Notes: generated by a model from the sequence alone, not told the origin. 64,000 nt of DNA from Winogradskyella pacifica (GCF_013403915.1 NZ_JABFDI010000003.1:239647-303646), one strand, 5' to 3'; positions 36,173 through 45,098 are shown, counted from the stretch's first letter. Numbers and translations are program-made.

Positions 36173-37786
36173 CTATTTACTTTTTAAATGAATCGTTTGA
36201 ACAGCTTTAGGTGCAATTTGAGCTGTATAAGTTTTCGTTTCTAATTTGATTGATAGCTCATGTGCTTCTTCATTATTGTTATAAACAACAACTGCGATTG
36301 AGCCATCAGGATTTTTAGCCGCTGTATAAATTAGTCCGTTTACATTATCACCTTTTAAAGCAATTCGACGTGCGTCTGGGCGGATAAACTTGCTGAAATG
36401 GCTTAGTAAATAATAAAGTGGTGTGTAAATCACTTCGTCAGTGGTTGGATTGATAAGTACTGGAGCACTATTAAAATTATTATAAGGATTTGGTTGTCCT
36501 TTGTGGCTCAAAATACTGCACCATTCAATGTAGCCTTGAGTGCCGTGGTTTAAATCTGTAATGATGTCGTTAACGTACGTTTCAAAAGGTACAAACGTAC
36601 CTGCGTAATCCGTACTTGCTCTCCAATATTGACCAATAGGATCCTTAGCATCAATATCTATGCTCGATTCCGTATGAATCATCCCTTTGTTTGGCCAGTT
36701 TTTTTGTAATTCGGCTAATTCTTTAGCATACCAGTTGTTATCTTTTAACTCAGAATTTGTGTACCAATGAAAAGCAGTTCCCCAAGCATACTTAGAAGCT
36801 TCAGGATCTTCATACGTTTTTTGAACATAGTCGTTCATCGTAGATTTGTTATGGTCATAAATCAAGACACGTAATCCAGATTCTAAATCATCAAGATTTA
36901 AATGACTATCTTTAACAAGTTGCGGACCAAGGTGATCTCTTAAAAAGTCACGACCTTGTTCTGGAGTAAATCCGTTACTATCCCAATGTGCATCATGGGC
37001 ATGTAATGGTTCGTTTTGTGGTGTAATACCCCAAAGGTTAATGCCCTGTTCTTTGTATGCCGTCACATATTTTGACATGTATTTTGCCCAAAGGCCATAA
37101 TATTCAGGACGTAAACTACCATTAGTCATTTCAGACGTTTCACCGGTTTTCATCCAAGATGGTGGACTCCATGGAGAAGCGATAATTTTAAAGTCTGCAC
37201 CAGGAATTTTAGAAGCTTCTAAAATCATAGGAATAATATCATAGCTAGGTTCTACGAGTTCAATGCCACGAACTTGGTCGTTTTCATCACCACTGAATCC
37301 TTTCATGTCTTCATGAATACTAAAAGTTGAAAGATTTTCGTCACCTTCTTCAATATAGGTATAATGATTGTTTGAATAATCGCTACTGTTAATATGTGTT
37401 CGAGTAAGCGTGAAACCAGCTCCTTCGGTTGGACTAAAAAGTTTAGTTAAGACTTGTTTACGAGATTCCACAGGGATTGTAGCCAAATTCCATGCTGAGG
37501 ACTCGGTAAATGAAGCACCGAAACCATAATATTTTTGAAACTCTTCATTAGGAAGTATTTCTAAAGTTACTTTCTTAATATCAGTGGAAGTTGTTTTAGT
37601 ATCAGCACTAGACAATAATTTGAGGTTGTCCCCCGCTTGAGATGTTTGGTAAACATCCGAAACATAATCGTCGTAAGCGCTTTTTTTTGTTTTGTTAGAT
37701 GTACAACCAACAAACACAAAAGCTATAACTAAGGCGTATAACCCTGTGGCTTTTGAAATGTGAATTTTGCGGTTTTTTTTAGTCAT
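36173..37786 (-). CDS. glycoside hydrolase family 30 lipoprotein
   Basis: A 537-aa protein starting MTKKNRKIHISKATGLYALV; a lipobox FVFVGCTS follows, so it is probably a surface or periplasmic lipoprotein. The GH30 (glucosylceramidase-type, beta-glucosidase/xylanase) pattern is clear: YYGFGASFTESSAWNLA, KIIASPWSPPSWMKT, LWGITPQNEPLHA (acid/base Glu) and GMIHTESSIDI (nucleophile Glu). The C-terminal beta-domain ends near LKSK. It is a lone gene, not inside a visible polysaccharide-utilisation locus. Substrate could be a beta-1,6-glucan or glucosylceramide; not decided. Confidence 0.93.
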   Translation of the reverse strand: MTKKNRKIHISKATGLYALVIAFVFVGCTSNKTKKSAYDDYVSDVYQTSQAGDNLKLLSSADTKTTSTDIKKVTLEILPNEEFQKYYGFGASFTESSAWNLATIPVESRKQVLTKLFSPTEGAGFTLTRTHINSSDYSNNHYTYIEEGDENLSTFSIHEDMKGFSGDENDQVRGIELVEPSYDIIPMILEASKIPGADFKIIASPWSPPSWMKTGETSEMTNGSLRPEYYGLWAKYMSKYVTAYKEQGINLWGITPQNEPLHAHDAHWDSNGFTPEQGRDFLRDHLGPQLVKDSHLNLDDLESGLRVLIYDHNKSTMNDYVQKTYEDPEASKYAWGTAFHWYTNSELKDNNWYAKELAELQKNWPNKGMIHTESSIDIDAKDPIGQYWRASTDYAGTFVPFETYVNDIITDLNHGTQGYIEWCSILSHKGQPNPYNNFNSAPVLINPTTDEVIYTPLYYLLSHFSKFIRPDARRIALKGDNVNGLIYTAAKNPDGSIAVVVYNNNEEAHELSIKLETKTYTAQIAPKAVQTIHLKSK

Positions 37787-37986
37787 TATTACTTTCATTC
37801 TTTTAGAGATTTTACTATTAGTTTAGACTGATAAAGATACATAATGAATTTGTAAATTTCCTACAAGATTACAGAAAAGTAGAGCTAAAGATGAGTAACG
37901 TATGCGTAACAAATTGAATTCAGTATGACCTGATTTTTGATTCTGAAACAAGTTAAGAATGTCAATAAAGTGATAATCGTATTTTG

Positions 37987-37994
37987 TACCTTTG
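37987..37994 (+). promoter_or_regulatory. -7 box for pepD
   Basis: TACCTTTG matches TAnnTTTG exactly and lies 20 bases before the pepD ATG at 38015. A clear -33 TTTG is not seen. Confidence 0.55.
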
Positions 37995-38014
37995 CAAATC
38001 TAAAAACAAGATTT

Positions 38015-39478
38015 ATGAGTTCAGAAATAAGAGCCTTAGAGCCAAAACAACTATGGAATAAATTCGCAGATTTAAATGCTGTGCCACGACCTTCAAAAAA
38101 AGAAGAACGTGTGATTCAATTTATGAAAGATTTCGGAAAAAATTTAGGTTTAGAAACGATAGAAGACGAAGTTGGTAATGTCATTATCCGTAAACCAGCA
38201 TCGAAAGGCATGGAAGATCGTAAGCCAATTGTAATGCAATCGCATTTAGATATGGTACATCAAAAAAACAACGATACCGTTTTTAATTTTGATGAACAAG
38301 GTATTGAAATGCATATTGAAGGAGATTGGGTAAAAGCAAAGGGCACAACGCTTGGCGCTGATAATGGTTTAGGAGTTGCTACTATTATGGCCATTTTAGA
38401 AAGTGATACTATTGCGCATCCTGCGTTAGAAGCTTTGTTTACAATTGATGAAGAAACAGGGATGACAGGTGCCAAAGGTTTAAAAGGAGGTTTACTTAAC
38501 GGTGCTATTCTTTTAAATTTAGATACTGAAGAAGATGATGAAATCGGAGTTGGTTGTGCTGGTGGAGTAGATGTTACTGCAAGACGCGAGTATAAAGAAG
38601 AAGAAACTCCTGAATTTAAAATTGGATATACTATTACTGTAAAAGGATTACAAGGTGGTCACTCTGGAATGCAAATTCATGAAGGTTTAGGAAATGCCAA
38701 TAAATTAATGAACCGTATTTTATTTGATGGTTTTGAAAATTTTGGACTGCGTATTTCTGAAATTGATGGTGGAAGCTTAAGAAATGCTATTCCAAGAGAA
38801 AGCAATGCAATCGTTGTTATTGATGCCATACATGAAGCGGCTTTTGAAGCTGAAATGGTAGAGTTTGCAGAGACTTTGAAAGTTGAGTTTAAAACTATGG
38901 AGCCCGATTTAGAAATTGTAGTTTCTAAAGCGGAGACTCCAGAGAATATCATGGATTTAGGTGTGCAAGAAGGCTTAACAAGAGCTTTGCATGCGGCTTG
39001 GAATGGAGTATATCGTATGAGTCCAGATATTAAGGACTTGGTAGAAACGTCTAATAATATCGCTAGAGTTATAGTGAAAGATGGTGCTATTAAAATAGGT
39101 TGTTTAACACGTAGTTCTGTAGAAAGTACAAAACTAGATTTAGCTAATACATTACGTTCTGTTTTTGAGTTGACAGGTTGTGAAGTAGAGTTTTCTGGTG
39201 ATTATCCTGGTTGGGCACCAAATATGGATTCTGCCATATTAAAAGTAATGGTTCCTATTTATGAACGTTTAAATAATGGTGAAAAACCACATGTTGCAGC
39301 TTGCCATGCAGGTTTAGAATGTGGTATTTTAGGAACTAACTATCCAGATATGGATATGATTAGTTTTGGACCAAATATTAAAGGAGCGCACTCCCCAGAT
39401 GAACGTGCTCAGATTTCTTCTGCACAGAAGTATTGGAAATTTGTTCTAGAAGTTTTAGAAAATATTCCTAAAGCTTAA
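38015..39478 (+). CDS. pepD: aminoacyl-histidine dipeptidase (M20 family)
   Basis: A 487-aa cytosolic zinc dipeptidase of the PepD/carnosinase group. From the ATG at 38015 it starts MSSEIRALEPKQLWNKF; an upstream in-frame ATG (37937) would lie before the -7 box. Family motifs: MQSHLDMVHQK (first zinc His and Asp), TTLGADNGLGVA (bridging Asp), TIDEETGMTGAKGL (general base and metal Glu), and a C-terminal CHAGLECGIL. The long internal dimerisation domain of PepD is present. It is followed by convergent terminators shared with the PPIase gene. Confidence 0.96.
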   Translation: MSSEIRALEPKQLWNKFADLNAVPRPSKKEERVIQFMKDFGKNLGLETIEDEVGNVIIRKPASKGMEDRKPIVMQSHLDMVHQKNNDTVFNFDEQGIEMHIEGDWVKAKGTTLGADNGLGVATIMAILESDTIAHPALEALFTIDEETGMTGAKGLKGGLLNGAILLNLDTEEDDEIGVGCAGGVDVTARREYKEEETPEFKIGYTITVKGLQGGHSGMQIHEGLGNANKLMNRILFDGFENFGLRISEIDGGSLRNAIPRESNAIVVIDAIHEAAFEAEMVEFAETLKVEFKTMEPDLEIVVSKAETPENIMDLGVQEGLTRALHAAWNGVYRMSPDIKDLVETSNNIARVIVKDGAIKIGCLTRSSVESTKLDLANTLRSVFELTGCEVEFSGDYPGWAPNMDSAILKVMVPIYERLNNGEKPHVAACHAGLECGILGTNYPDMDMISFGPNIKGAHSPDERAQISSAQKYWKFVLEVLENIPKA

Positions 39479-39492
39479 TTTGCATAAAAAAA

Positions 39493-39525
39493 AGACCTGT
39501 TAGGTTTTGAAAATCTAACAGGTCT
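39493..39525 (+). terminator. hairpin after pepD
   Basis: AGACCTGTTAG (39493-39503) pairs with CTAACAGGTCT (39515-39525), 11 bp, preceded by A-rich sequence but without a T tract. It is the first of two stacked hairpins in the convergent pepD/PPIase interval. Confidence 0.65.
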
Positions 39526-39534
39526 AAATACATT

Positions 39535-39566
39535 AAAAAAAAGCAGCTCTCTAGCTGCTTTTTTTT
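39535..39566. terminator. bidirectional terminator between pepD and the PPIase gene
   Basis: A tract plus AGCAGCT and its exact complement with T tract (39535-39548 / 39553-39566) with a 4-base loop. The A and T tracts flank both sides, so it works in both directions. It is 21 bp from the PPIase stop. Confidence 0.9.
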
Positions 39567-39587
39567 ATGTCTTATTGTAGGTGTTAC

Positions 39588-40808
39588 CTATTTCTTAATG
39601 CTTGCCAATTCAATGTCAAAAACTAAGTTGGCGCTTGGTGGAATTACAGGAGGGTTTCCTCTTTCTCCGTAGCCTAAATAATAAGGTATAAATACTCTCG
39701 CTTTGTCCCCAATTTTCATGTGAAGCATAGCTTCTCTAAATCCTGCGATTAACCCAGCAGTTTCGTTGTAAGGCATATCAAAAGAACTGTAACGACCAGC
39801 TTTATCAGTACGCTCGTCGTATTTGCCATTTTTTTCAGCGACATCTTTCCAAGTGGTCCAGAACAACTCTCCATTTTCTAAATAACCAGCACATTCTATA
39901 TTTACACGATCTGTAGCCTTAGGTGTTACACCTTTGCTTTCATGGGTAAAGATCATTGCCATTCCTGTTGGAGATTCAATTTTACGACCTTTTAACTCAT
40001 CGTTCTTTTTTAAGAACGCAACTTTTGCTGCATCTGCTTTTGCTTTAGCTTCAATTTTAGCTTCTTCGGCTTTCTTTTCTGCATCAAGTTTAGCTTGTGC
40101 TATACGTTCTTTAATTTTTGGAAGTTCTTCTGTAAATACTTTAGGCGCATCAAATTTCTTTGCAGCTGAACCTATGCGAATAATATTTAATTTTTTAATG
40201 ATAACATCTTCAAGTGGTTTGTTAGTTCTTGGTGCCACTTTTACATTTGATATCGTATCTAGGATATTTAAACCTTTTACTAATTCGCCAAATACAGAAT
40301 GACAAGCGACTCTAGGGTTTTCACAATCTCTTAAAACACCGTTTTCGTCATAACCATCTAGCCATGGAGTGACTTTTTCTGTGATAAAAAATTGACTTCC
40401 ATTAGAATTGGGACCACTATTAGCCATAGATAATATACCAGGCTTATCATGTTTATATTCTGCTACAAGTTCGTCTTCAAATTTATATCCAGGATCACCA
40501 GTTCCTGTAGCTGTTGGGTCACCTCCTTGTACCATAAAATTATTCATTACACGGTGAAACGTTAATCCATCATAAAAAGGCTTTCCTTTTAATTCTTCTT
40601 TAACTAACGGGTGATTACCTTCTGCTAATGCTACAAAGTTTGCAACTGTAACAGGTGCTTTTTCATAAAATAGTTTAGCAACCATGGTGTCTTTAGAGGT
40701 TACAAATTCGGCATAAATACCTTCTTCTAAATCAGGGTAGCGTTCTTGGCAAGACGTGTTTGATAATACTAATAGTGCAACGAATGCTGTAAGTGCTTGT
40801 TTAATCAT
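39588..40808 (-). CDS. two-domain peptidyl-prolyl isomerase lipoprotein (cyclophilin + FKBP)
   Basis: A 406-aa protein. A signal peptide leads to the lipobox [10 protein letters not shown], so it is likely an outer-membrane-facing lipoprotein. Residues about 30-210 are a cyclophilin ([35 protein letters not shown]). A Lys/Ala/Glu-rich helix (about 228-270) links to a C-terminal FKBP domain ([57 protein letters not shown]). It overlaps gldI by 8 bp, so it is co-translated with gldI and probably helps fold secreted gliding or surface proteins. Confidence 0.93.
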   Translation of the reverse strand: MIKQALTAFVALLVLSNTSCQERYPDLEEGIYAEFVTSKDTMVAKLFYEKAPVTVANFVALAEGNHPLVKEELKGKPFYDGLTFHRVMNNFMVQGGDPTATGTGDPGYKFEDELVAEYKHDKPGILSMANSGPNSNGSQFFITEKVTPWLDGYDENGVLRDCENPRVACHSVFGELVKGLNILDTISNVKVAPRTNKPLEDVIIKKLNIIRIGSAAKKFDAPKVFTEELPKIKERIAQAKLDAEKKAEEAKIEAKAKADAAKVAFLKKNDELKGRKIESPTGMAMIFTHESKGVTPKATDRVNIECAGYLENGELFWTTWKDVAEKNGKYDERTDKAGRYSSFDMPYNETAGLIAGFREAMLHMKIGDKARVFIPYYLGYGERGNPPVIPPSANLVFDIELASIKK

Positions 40809-41334
40809 TTTTTTGAGTTATAGTGTTTAAAGTTACTTCACAAATTAAAGGAACATTGGTTCCGATTTTATGTTCATCTCCATAATATCCAAATGCTTTT
40901 TGGGATGGGAAAATAAACGTTGCTGTCTCGCTTGGTTTTAAAAGTTTTAAGCCTTCGCGCAAACCCGTGAACAATTCTTCTTTGTCCATAATATAGGTTT
41001 TAGTAGTGTTGGCATAAATTTCGGTGCCTTCAATATCAGAGACATCGAAAGTAAAATTAACAACATCACCAAATTGTGGTTGAATGGTATCCATTTCAAC
41101 TTTAGTATTGTAATAATACCAAAAGCCACTTTCTGAAGCGATATAATTGTTATCTGGATTACTTTTAATAATGTCAAGAATTTGTTGCTGCTCTAATTCA
41201 TTAAGCTTTTTATTGCGCTCTGCAGATGCTTTTAAAAATGAGCCAGATTGTACAGATTCTGGTAGGCGTGCTTCAGGAGGTTTACAACTGAAACACAGTA
41301 ATACTACAGTAGAGAGTATGAGTAGGTTTTTCAT
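40801..41334 (-). CDS. gldI: gliding-motility lipoprotein GldI (FKBP-type PPIase)
   Basis: A 177-aa lipoprotein (lipobox [10 protein letters not shown] at about residue 17) with one FKBP-type domain; GldI is required for gliding in Flavobacterium johnsoniae and likely folds periplasmic Gld/T9SS proteins. The pattern [20 protein letters not shown] (about 84-103) and [20 protein letters not shown] fits GldI. The C-terminus overlaps the two-domain PPIase gene. The 5' end coincides with a tandem 90-bp leader repeat (41331-41510). Confidence 0.93.
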   Translation of the reverse strand: MKNLLILSTVVLLCFSCKPPEARLPESVQSGSFLKASAERNKKLNELEQQQILDIIKSNPDNNYIASESGFWYYYNTKVEMDTIQPQFGDVVNFTFDVSDIEGTEIYANTTKTYIMDKEELFTGLREGLKLLKPSETATFIFPSQKAFGYYGDEHKIGTNVPLICEVTLNTITQKND

Positions 41335-41510
41335 GTGTTTGTATTTATTGTTTTTTAACGGTCACATGCTGTTCGCTATTAATCATCTTTTTGAATGATT
41401 GGATTTTAAATATGCTCGTTTCATGTGTTTGTATTTATTGTTTTTTAACGGTCACATGCTGTTCGCTATTAATCATCTTTTTGAGTGATAATATATTAAA
41501 CATGCTCGTT
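41331..41510 (-). repeat. two 90-bp tandem leader repeats upstream of gldI
   Basis: 41331-41420 and 41421-41510 are identical at 84 of 90 positions, and the first 64 bases of each (plus strand) are identical. The proximal copy carries the gldI start codon. Each repeats the element seen at 5757-5850 before dapD. On the minus strand the distal copy has a frame from ATG 41503-41501 to TAA at 41437-41435, reading MFNILSLKKMINS then EQHVTVKKQ. The proximal copy has ATA instead of ATG but the same reading frame to the same stop. Confidence 0.85.
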
Positions 41511-41549
41511 TCATATTATAATATTTTAATCGTTACCAATTTAGGGGTT

Positions 41550-42569
41550 TCATTGGTGCAAATCTTGTTTATACTGTGGTAATATACTAATAAATTTATT
41601 TAGTGTTGTTTGCATATCATCGTCGCTACGTCCTCCTGCTGCATTTGTATGGCCTCCTCCATTAAAATACGCTCGCGAAAATTCGTTTACCGAGAACTCT
41701 CCTTTACTACGTAATGATATCTTTATAATCTGATCTTGTTGACTTTCTATAAAGATGGCAGCAAAAATAATATCTTTTAATGATAATGCATAATTTACAA
41801 ATCCTTCGGTATCTCCTTTTTTAAAGTTGAATTCATCTAACTCCGCCTGAGATAAGGTCATATAAGCTGTTCTTAATTCAGGAATAACTTTAAGGTTTTG
41901 CATGGCTCTACCTAATAGTTGTAAACGACTATAACTATTAGTATCGTATATATTATTATGAATTTGAGAGTTATCGGCTCCTTTTTCAATTAAATTTCCA
42001 ATAACTTGATGCGTTCGGCTTGTGGTTGCAGGGAAACGGAAAGAACCCGTATCTGTCATAATCCCAACATAAAGGCACGTTGCTATCGTAGCATCAATTT
42101 TATCAGCATCGCCAAGCATTTCTATGAAATTATAAACCATTTCGCAAGTCGAAGACATACTTATATCCGAGTACATATATTTAGCGTAATCGTCTGGTTG
42201 CTGATGGTGATCTATCATTACTTTAATAGCAGTAGATGGCTCTAAAACTTCAGCCATTGCGTGTCCTGCGCGATGAAAAGCATTAAAATCTAAAGTAAAA
42301 ATAAGATCAGCATTATTAATAAGTGTTGTGCTTTCTTCTTGTTGCGTTTCAAATTTTAAAACGGTATCATCTCCTGGTAGCCATTTTAAAAAATCGGGAT
42401 AATCATTTGGTGCCATAACGATGGCATTATGATTGTGCAATTTTAGATAATGATACAACGCTAAAGTTGAACCCATAGCGTCTCCGTCTGGGTTTCTATG
42501 TGGAACAATTACAATGTTCTTAGGGACACTTAAGAGTGCTTTTATTTGTGGAATTTGTGCTTTAATCAT
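41550..42569 (-). CDS. nrnA: DHH-family nanoRNase / pAp phosphatase (NrnA-like)
   Basis: A 339-aa bifunctional oligoribonuclease and 3'-phosphoadenosine-5'-phosphate phosphatase. The DHH-type motifs are HRNPDGDAMGS (DxD metal site, about 23-33), LDFNAFHRAG, MIDHHQQPDD (the DHH motif, about 118-127) and the DHHA1 RNA-binding end with GGGHTNAAGG (about 308-317). It degrades 2-5-nt RNA fragments and recycles pAp from sulfur metabolism. It is a single gene, 39 bp past the outer end of the leader repeats. Confidence 0.93.
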   Translation of the reverse strand: MIKAQIPQIKALLSVPKNIVIVPHRNPDGDAMGSTLALYHYLKLHNHNAIVMAPNDYPDFLKWLPGDDTVLKFETQQEESTTLINNADLIFTLDFNAFHRAGHAMAEVLEPSTAIKVMIDHHQQPDDYAKYMYSDISMSSTCEMVYNFIEMLGDADKIDATIATCLYVGIMTDTGSFRFPATTSRTHQVIGNLIEKGADNSQIHNNIYDTNSYSRLQLLGRAMQNLKVIPELRTAYMTLSQAELDEFNFKKGDTEGFVNYALSLKDIIFAAIFIESQQDQIIKISLRSKGEFSVNEFSRAYFNGGGHTNAAGGRSDDDMQTTLNKFISILPQYKQDLHQ

Positions 42570-42794
42570 AGATGGCGAAGATACGTTTTTTAGCTATTTT
42601 GAAGATGGCTTTTAATATGAATTATAAGATTGTTTGAGTTCTAAAATGTATGGCGAAGCAAAATTAATGGAAAATCAATTTTACAGGAACAGATAGCGAA
42701 ACTAAAAAATGTGAAATTTTCTCAATGTGATTGCTGTTTATAATTGAATTTGAAAGATGCTTATTTGGTAACATTAATTTAATAAAAACTGCTC

Positions 42795-42824
42795 TTGATT
42801 AATTAAAGAAATACATTACTTTTG
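42795..42824 (+). promoter_or_regulatory. promoter of ndk
   Basis: TTG (42795-42797), 19 bases, then TACTTTTG (42817-42824): an ideal Bacteroidota sigma promoter. The ndk ATG is 21 bases after the -7 box. Confidence 0.8.
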
Positions 42825-42845
42825 CACCTCATTAAAAAAAAATAC

Positions 42846-43265
42846 ATGGCAACTAACAGAACATTTACAATGTTAAAGCCTGATGCTGTTGAAAAAGGAC
42901 ACATTGGCGCAATATTAGAGAAAATTTCGGCTTCAGGATTTAGAATCGTAGCGATGAAATTAACACAAATGACTACAGCAGATGCTGAGGAATTTTATGC
43001 AATACACAACGAACGTCCATTTTTTGGAGAGTTAGTAGAATATATGACTCGTGGTCCTATCGTAGCAGCTGTTTTAGAAAAAGAAAATGCAGTTGAAGAT
43101 TTTAGAACTTTAATTGGAGCAACTAATCCTGCTGATGCAGCAGAAGGAACTATCCGTAAATTATATGCAGCTTCTATTGGAGAAAATGCAGCTCACGGAA
43201 GTGATAGTGATGAAAATGCAGCTATTGAAAGTGCTTTTCATTTTGCTGGTAGAGATATGTTTTAA
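42846..43265 (+). CDS. ndk: nucleoside-diphosphate kinase
   Basis: A 139-aa enzyme exchanging the gamma-phosphate between NTPs and NDPs by a phospho-histidine. [20 protein letters not shown] is the typical start (the upstream in-frame ATG at 42822 overlaps the -7 box, so 42846 is chosen). Catalytic His is in [12 protein letters not shown] (about 116-127), and [13 protein letters not shown] (about 59-71) binds nucleotide. It has an ideal promoter and a terminator, and it marks the core-genome edge of the cassette array that follows. Confidence 0.98.
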   Translation: MATNRTFTMLKPDAVEKGHIGAILEKISASGFRIVAMKLTQMTTADAEEFYAIHNERPFFGELVEYMTRGPIVAAVLEKENAVEDFRTLIGATNPADAAEGTIRKLYAASIGENAAHGSDSDENAAIESAFHFAGRDMF

Positions 43266-43290
43266 TACACATTTTAACTTATAATATTAT

Positions 43291-43322
43291 AAAAAGGCTG
43301 TCTTTAGGGATGGTCTTTTTTT
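43291..43322 (+). terminator. terminator of ndk
   Basis: AAAAAGGCTGTC (43291-43302) pairs with GATGGTCTTTTTT (43310-43322) including G-T wobbles, ending in a T run. Confidence 0.8.
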
Positions 43323-43385
43323 GTTTTTAAGAGTCGCATTATTCATAGTAATTTGGTTAATTCTTAATGAAAAAATATTTTAATT

Positions 43386-43434
43386 TTCAAAGTAGGTAAT
43401 AACAAGCTATTATTTATAGCCATTGTTGGCAGCC
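43386..43434 (-). repeat. cassette element, half-site E6 (end side of the M949-like gene)
   Basis: The plus-strand text AAAGTAGG..A..ACAAGC then TATTTATAGCCATTGTTGGCAGCC follows element E3's AAAGTAGG..A..ACAAGC.ATTAATTATACACGG... (45051 on) block for block. Only this end side is present; no matching arm exists toward ndk. The boundary decamer GTTGGCAGCC (43425-43434) is partly complementary to GGCTGAGGTC at the start side of the same gene (44157-44166): GGCTG plus the last C. It marks the outer edge of the array. Confidence 0.6.
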
Positions 43435-43439
43435 ATTAT

Positions 43440-44144
43440 TTAATTTTCGTCAAAATTTAATTTTTGGTTTTCCATGTCATTCTTCCAATTATAAGGGAAA
43501 ATTCCATTTTCGTCTTCTGTTATATTTTTCATTATAAGTTGAACGTTGTCTTGAATTACTTTCGGTAGTTGATAATACGACTCATCTACTTGAGTGTTTC
43601 TCTCGAAATCCAGAGTTCCGTTTTGGTGTCTAATCGCGCTCTTTTTTCCATTATGATACACCAAAATTTTAATTCGCCCATCACTTGTTCCATTCATAGC
43701 AAAGGTTCCATACACTATTATCGGGTCAATGAATCCATCGTTGTCATGGTCATTTAACTCAAAATATTTTGTCCAAATAGAAATTGAATATTCCTCTGAG
43801 ACTTCATTCCCTTTTGGAAGAATAAAGTCAGTCACATTCCATTCGAGATCGTATTGTCCGTTTTTATATAGAAGGCAAAATACCTTTATAGCGTCAAAAC
43901 AGTCTTTTCTTTCATCACATTTTACTTTGTTTTCGGTCATAACAATAAAGTGCTTTCCACCTTTATCATTATACTCATACGCCCTATAAACAGAATAATT
44001 GATTTCAAGTTTGGTCTTTAATGAATCTGTGAAAATTGAATTAATTTCATGTTCAGTTAATGGGTTACTTGAAAGGATCGTATTTTGACTAAATCCGATA
44101 GTTGAGACTATAAATGTTACGAGTATTGTTACTATGGTTCTCAT
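43440..44144 (-). CDS. secreted protein, M949_RS01915-like (surface-polysaccharide-associated family)
   Basis: A 234-aa protein with a signal peptide (MRTIVTILVTFIVSTIGFSQ). The body has an Asp-rich loop LNDHDNDGFIDPIIVYGT (about 132-149) that resembles a calcium-type turn, and KNITEDENGIFPYNW. It looks like the family annotated in flavobacterial genomes as M949_RS01915 surface-polysaccharide-biosynthesis protein; I am only moderately sure of that match. It is the last cassette of the array, with its own boundary element on each side. Confidence 0.65.
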   Translation of the reverse strand: MRTIVTILVTFIVSTIGFSQNTILSSNPLTEHEINSIFTDSLKTKLEINYSVYRAYEYNDKGGKHFIVMTENKVKCDERKDCFDAIKVFCLLYKNGQYDLEWNVTDFILPKGNEVSEEYSISIWTKYFELNDHDNDGFIDPIIVYGTFAMNGTSDGRIKILVYHNGKKSAIRHQNGTLDFERNTQVDESYYQLPKVIQDNVQLIMKNITEDENGIFPYNWKNDMENQKLNFDEN

Positions 44145-44156
44145 TGTTTCTTAAAA

Positions 44157-44281
44157 GGCTGAGGTCGTCTGTGTGACTAATTGTGCGGTTAAGCGAGTAA
44201 GTTAGCAAATAAATCACAGATAGAGTAGTCCGCAGGAATGTTCGTAAGTCGGCAGTGAACCAAGCAATTAATTATACACGG
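44157..44281 (-). repeat. cassette element E5, degenerate
   Basis: Its right arm on the plus strand, CAAGCAATTAATTATACACGG (44261-44281), is identical over 21 bases to element E3 (45063-45083). The left arm TGTGTGACTAATTGTGCGGTTAAGC is a decayed version of the E3 arm, so the hairpin is imperfect. The start decamer of the M949-like cassette (GGCTGAGGTC, 44157-44166) lies on the left; the expected end decamer of the ParDE cassette (reverse complement of 44956-44965) is missing on the right. Decay or a deletion has joined two cassettes here. Confidence 0.65.
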
Positions 44282-44323
44282 CTTAAGTTTACAATTCATT
44301 AAATTTAAGTATAAATCAGAAAA

Positions 44324-44352
44324 TGAGAAACTTATTATTTATGTGCAGTTTT
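44324..44352 (+). pseudogene. 29-bp fragment of an IS110-family transposase
   Basis: TGAGAAACTTATTATTTATG and the next 9 bases differ at one position from 63032-63060 inside the IS110-family remnant. Translated in frame it reads RNLLFMCSF, the same as that transposase's RNLVFMCSF. It overlaps the ParE stop codon (44352). It is the footprint of a lost IS or an ancient deletion. Confidence 0.65.
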
Positions 44353-44651
44353 TATTCAGCTATTCTTTTCTTCAAATCTATTCTTTCGTGCAATATTCTC
44401 GTTATTTCAACATAATTTTCGTTCAAATTTCTGTAGAATATTATATGTCGATTTGCACTCATTCCGAGAAGCTGCTTTGATATTCCATCGTAGAATTTTC
44501 CTATGTCTGGGTTTTCTGCAATTTCTTGACAATTAGAAATCTGATCAGCGTAATATTTGTCAGCTTGTTTTTCCGACCAAATCTCAAATGTATAATCCCA
44601 AATCTTTGATAAATCCTCAACAGCTTTATTGGTCAACTTAAATTGAGCCAT
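44352..44651 (-). CDS. ParE/RelE-type toxin
   Basis: A 99-aa toxin of the ParE type, which poisons DNA gyrase or (RelE type) cuts mRNA. Visible: MAQFKLTNKAVEDLSKIWDY, a two-helix hairpin (residues 1-38), then ADQISNCQEIAENPDIG, and the C-terminal beta-sheet with HIIFYRNLNENYVEITRILHERIDL, ending with the conserved Arg/His-rich strand (RILHERID). It overlaps its antitoxin gene by 14 bp, a usual type II arrangement. It is a cassette in the array. Confidence 0.88.
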   Translation of the reverse strand: MAQFKLTNKAVEDLSKIWDYTFEIWSEKQADKYYADQISNCQEIAENPDIGKFYDGISKQLLGMSANRHIIFYRNLNENYVEITRILHERIDLKKRIAE

Positions 44652-44895
44652 TCGAATGCTTTTTCGCTTTTAGAGATTCAAGATGTTTTTTGGGGTCAAA
44701 GTCGTGAGCTATTCCACTGTCAATTCCTTCTTGAATTGCTTTTTTCAATGCAATGACTTTACTTTCTTCTTCTTCTAAAAGTCTTAATCCTGCACGAATA
44801 ACGTCGCTAACGTTTTTAAATCTTCCTTCACTTATGCTACTTTGCACAAATTGGTCGAAATGATTTCCAAGTGATATTGATGTGTTTTTATTCAT
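44638..44895 (-). CDS. ParD-type antitoxin
   Basis: From the ATG at 44895 an 85-aa protein: MNKNTSISLGNHFDQFVQSS then SEGRFKNVSDVIRAGLRLLEEEE, the ribbon-helix-helix CopG/ParD DNA-binding domain. The C-terminal half (about 45-85), acidic then basic, binds the toxin. A longer start at 44925 adds 10 residues. ParD autorepresses the operon. It lies 45 bp from the inner hairpin of element E3, so the promoter is probably between. Confidence 0.88.
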   Translation of the reverse strand: MNKNTSISLGNHFDQFVQSSISEGRFKNVSDVIRAGLRLLEEEESKVIALKKAIQEGIDSGIAHDFDPKKHLESLKAKKHSNGSI

Positions 44896-44955
44896 TTGAG
44901 TACTAAATTGAATCAAATATACCAAAAATTGGTATAGTTAACAAATTCCCCAAGT

Positions 44956-45094
44956 TGCACACAACATTGTTGTGTATGGTTAGTTGCGTGGTTAAGCACC
45001 TAGCTTAGCAAACTTTTACGAACCATAAAAATTCCGTAGGGATTTTCGAAAGTAGGCGAGGACAAGCAATTAATTATACACGGTATCACAAACA
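44956..45094 (-). repeat. cassette element E3, intact imperfect hairpin
   Basis: On the plus strand TGTGTAT-GG-TTAGTTGC (44971-44987) pairs with GCAATTAA-TT-ATACAC (45066-45081). GG/TT and the inner G opposite T are wobbles kept in E1 and E2 as well. The 78-base interior includes AAAATTCC-gta-GGGATTTT. The decamer TGCACACAAC (44956-44965) marks the start of the ParDE cassette; ATCACAAACA (45085-45094) marks the end of the lipocalin-like cassette. The 29 bases 44970-44998 are repeated exactly at 63931-63959. Confidence 0.8.
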
Positions 45095-45098
45095 GTTT

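Noticed and set aside
37937..38014. Longer start of pepD
   Set aside because: The extra 26 residues contain the -7 box and are not part of the M20 fold.
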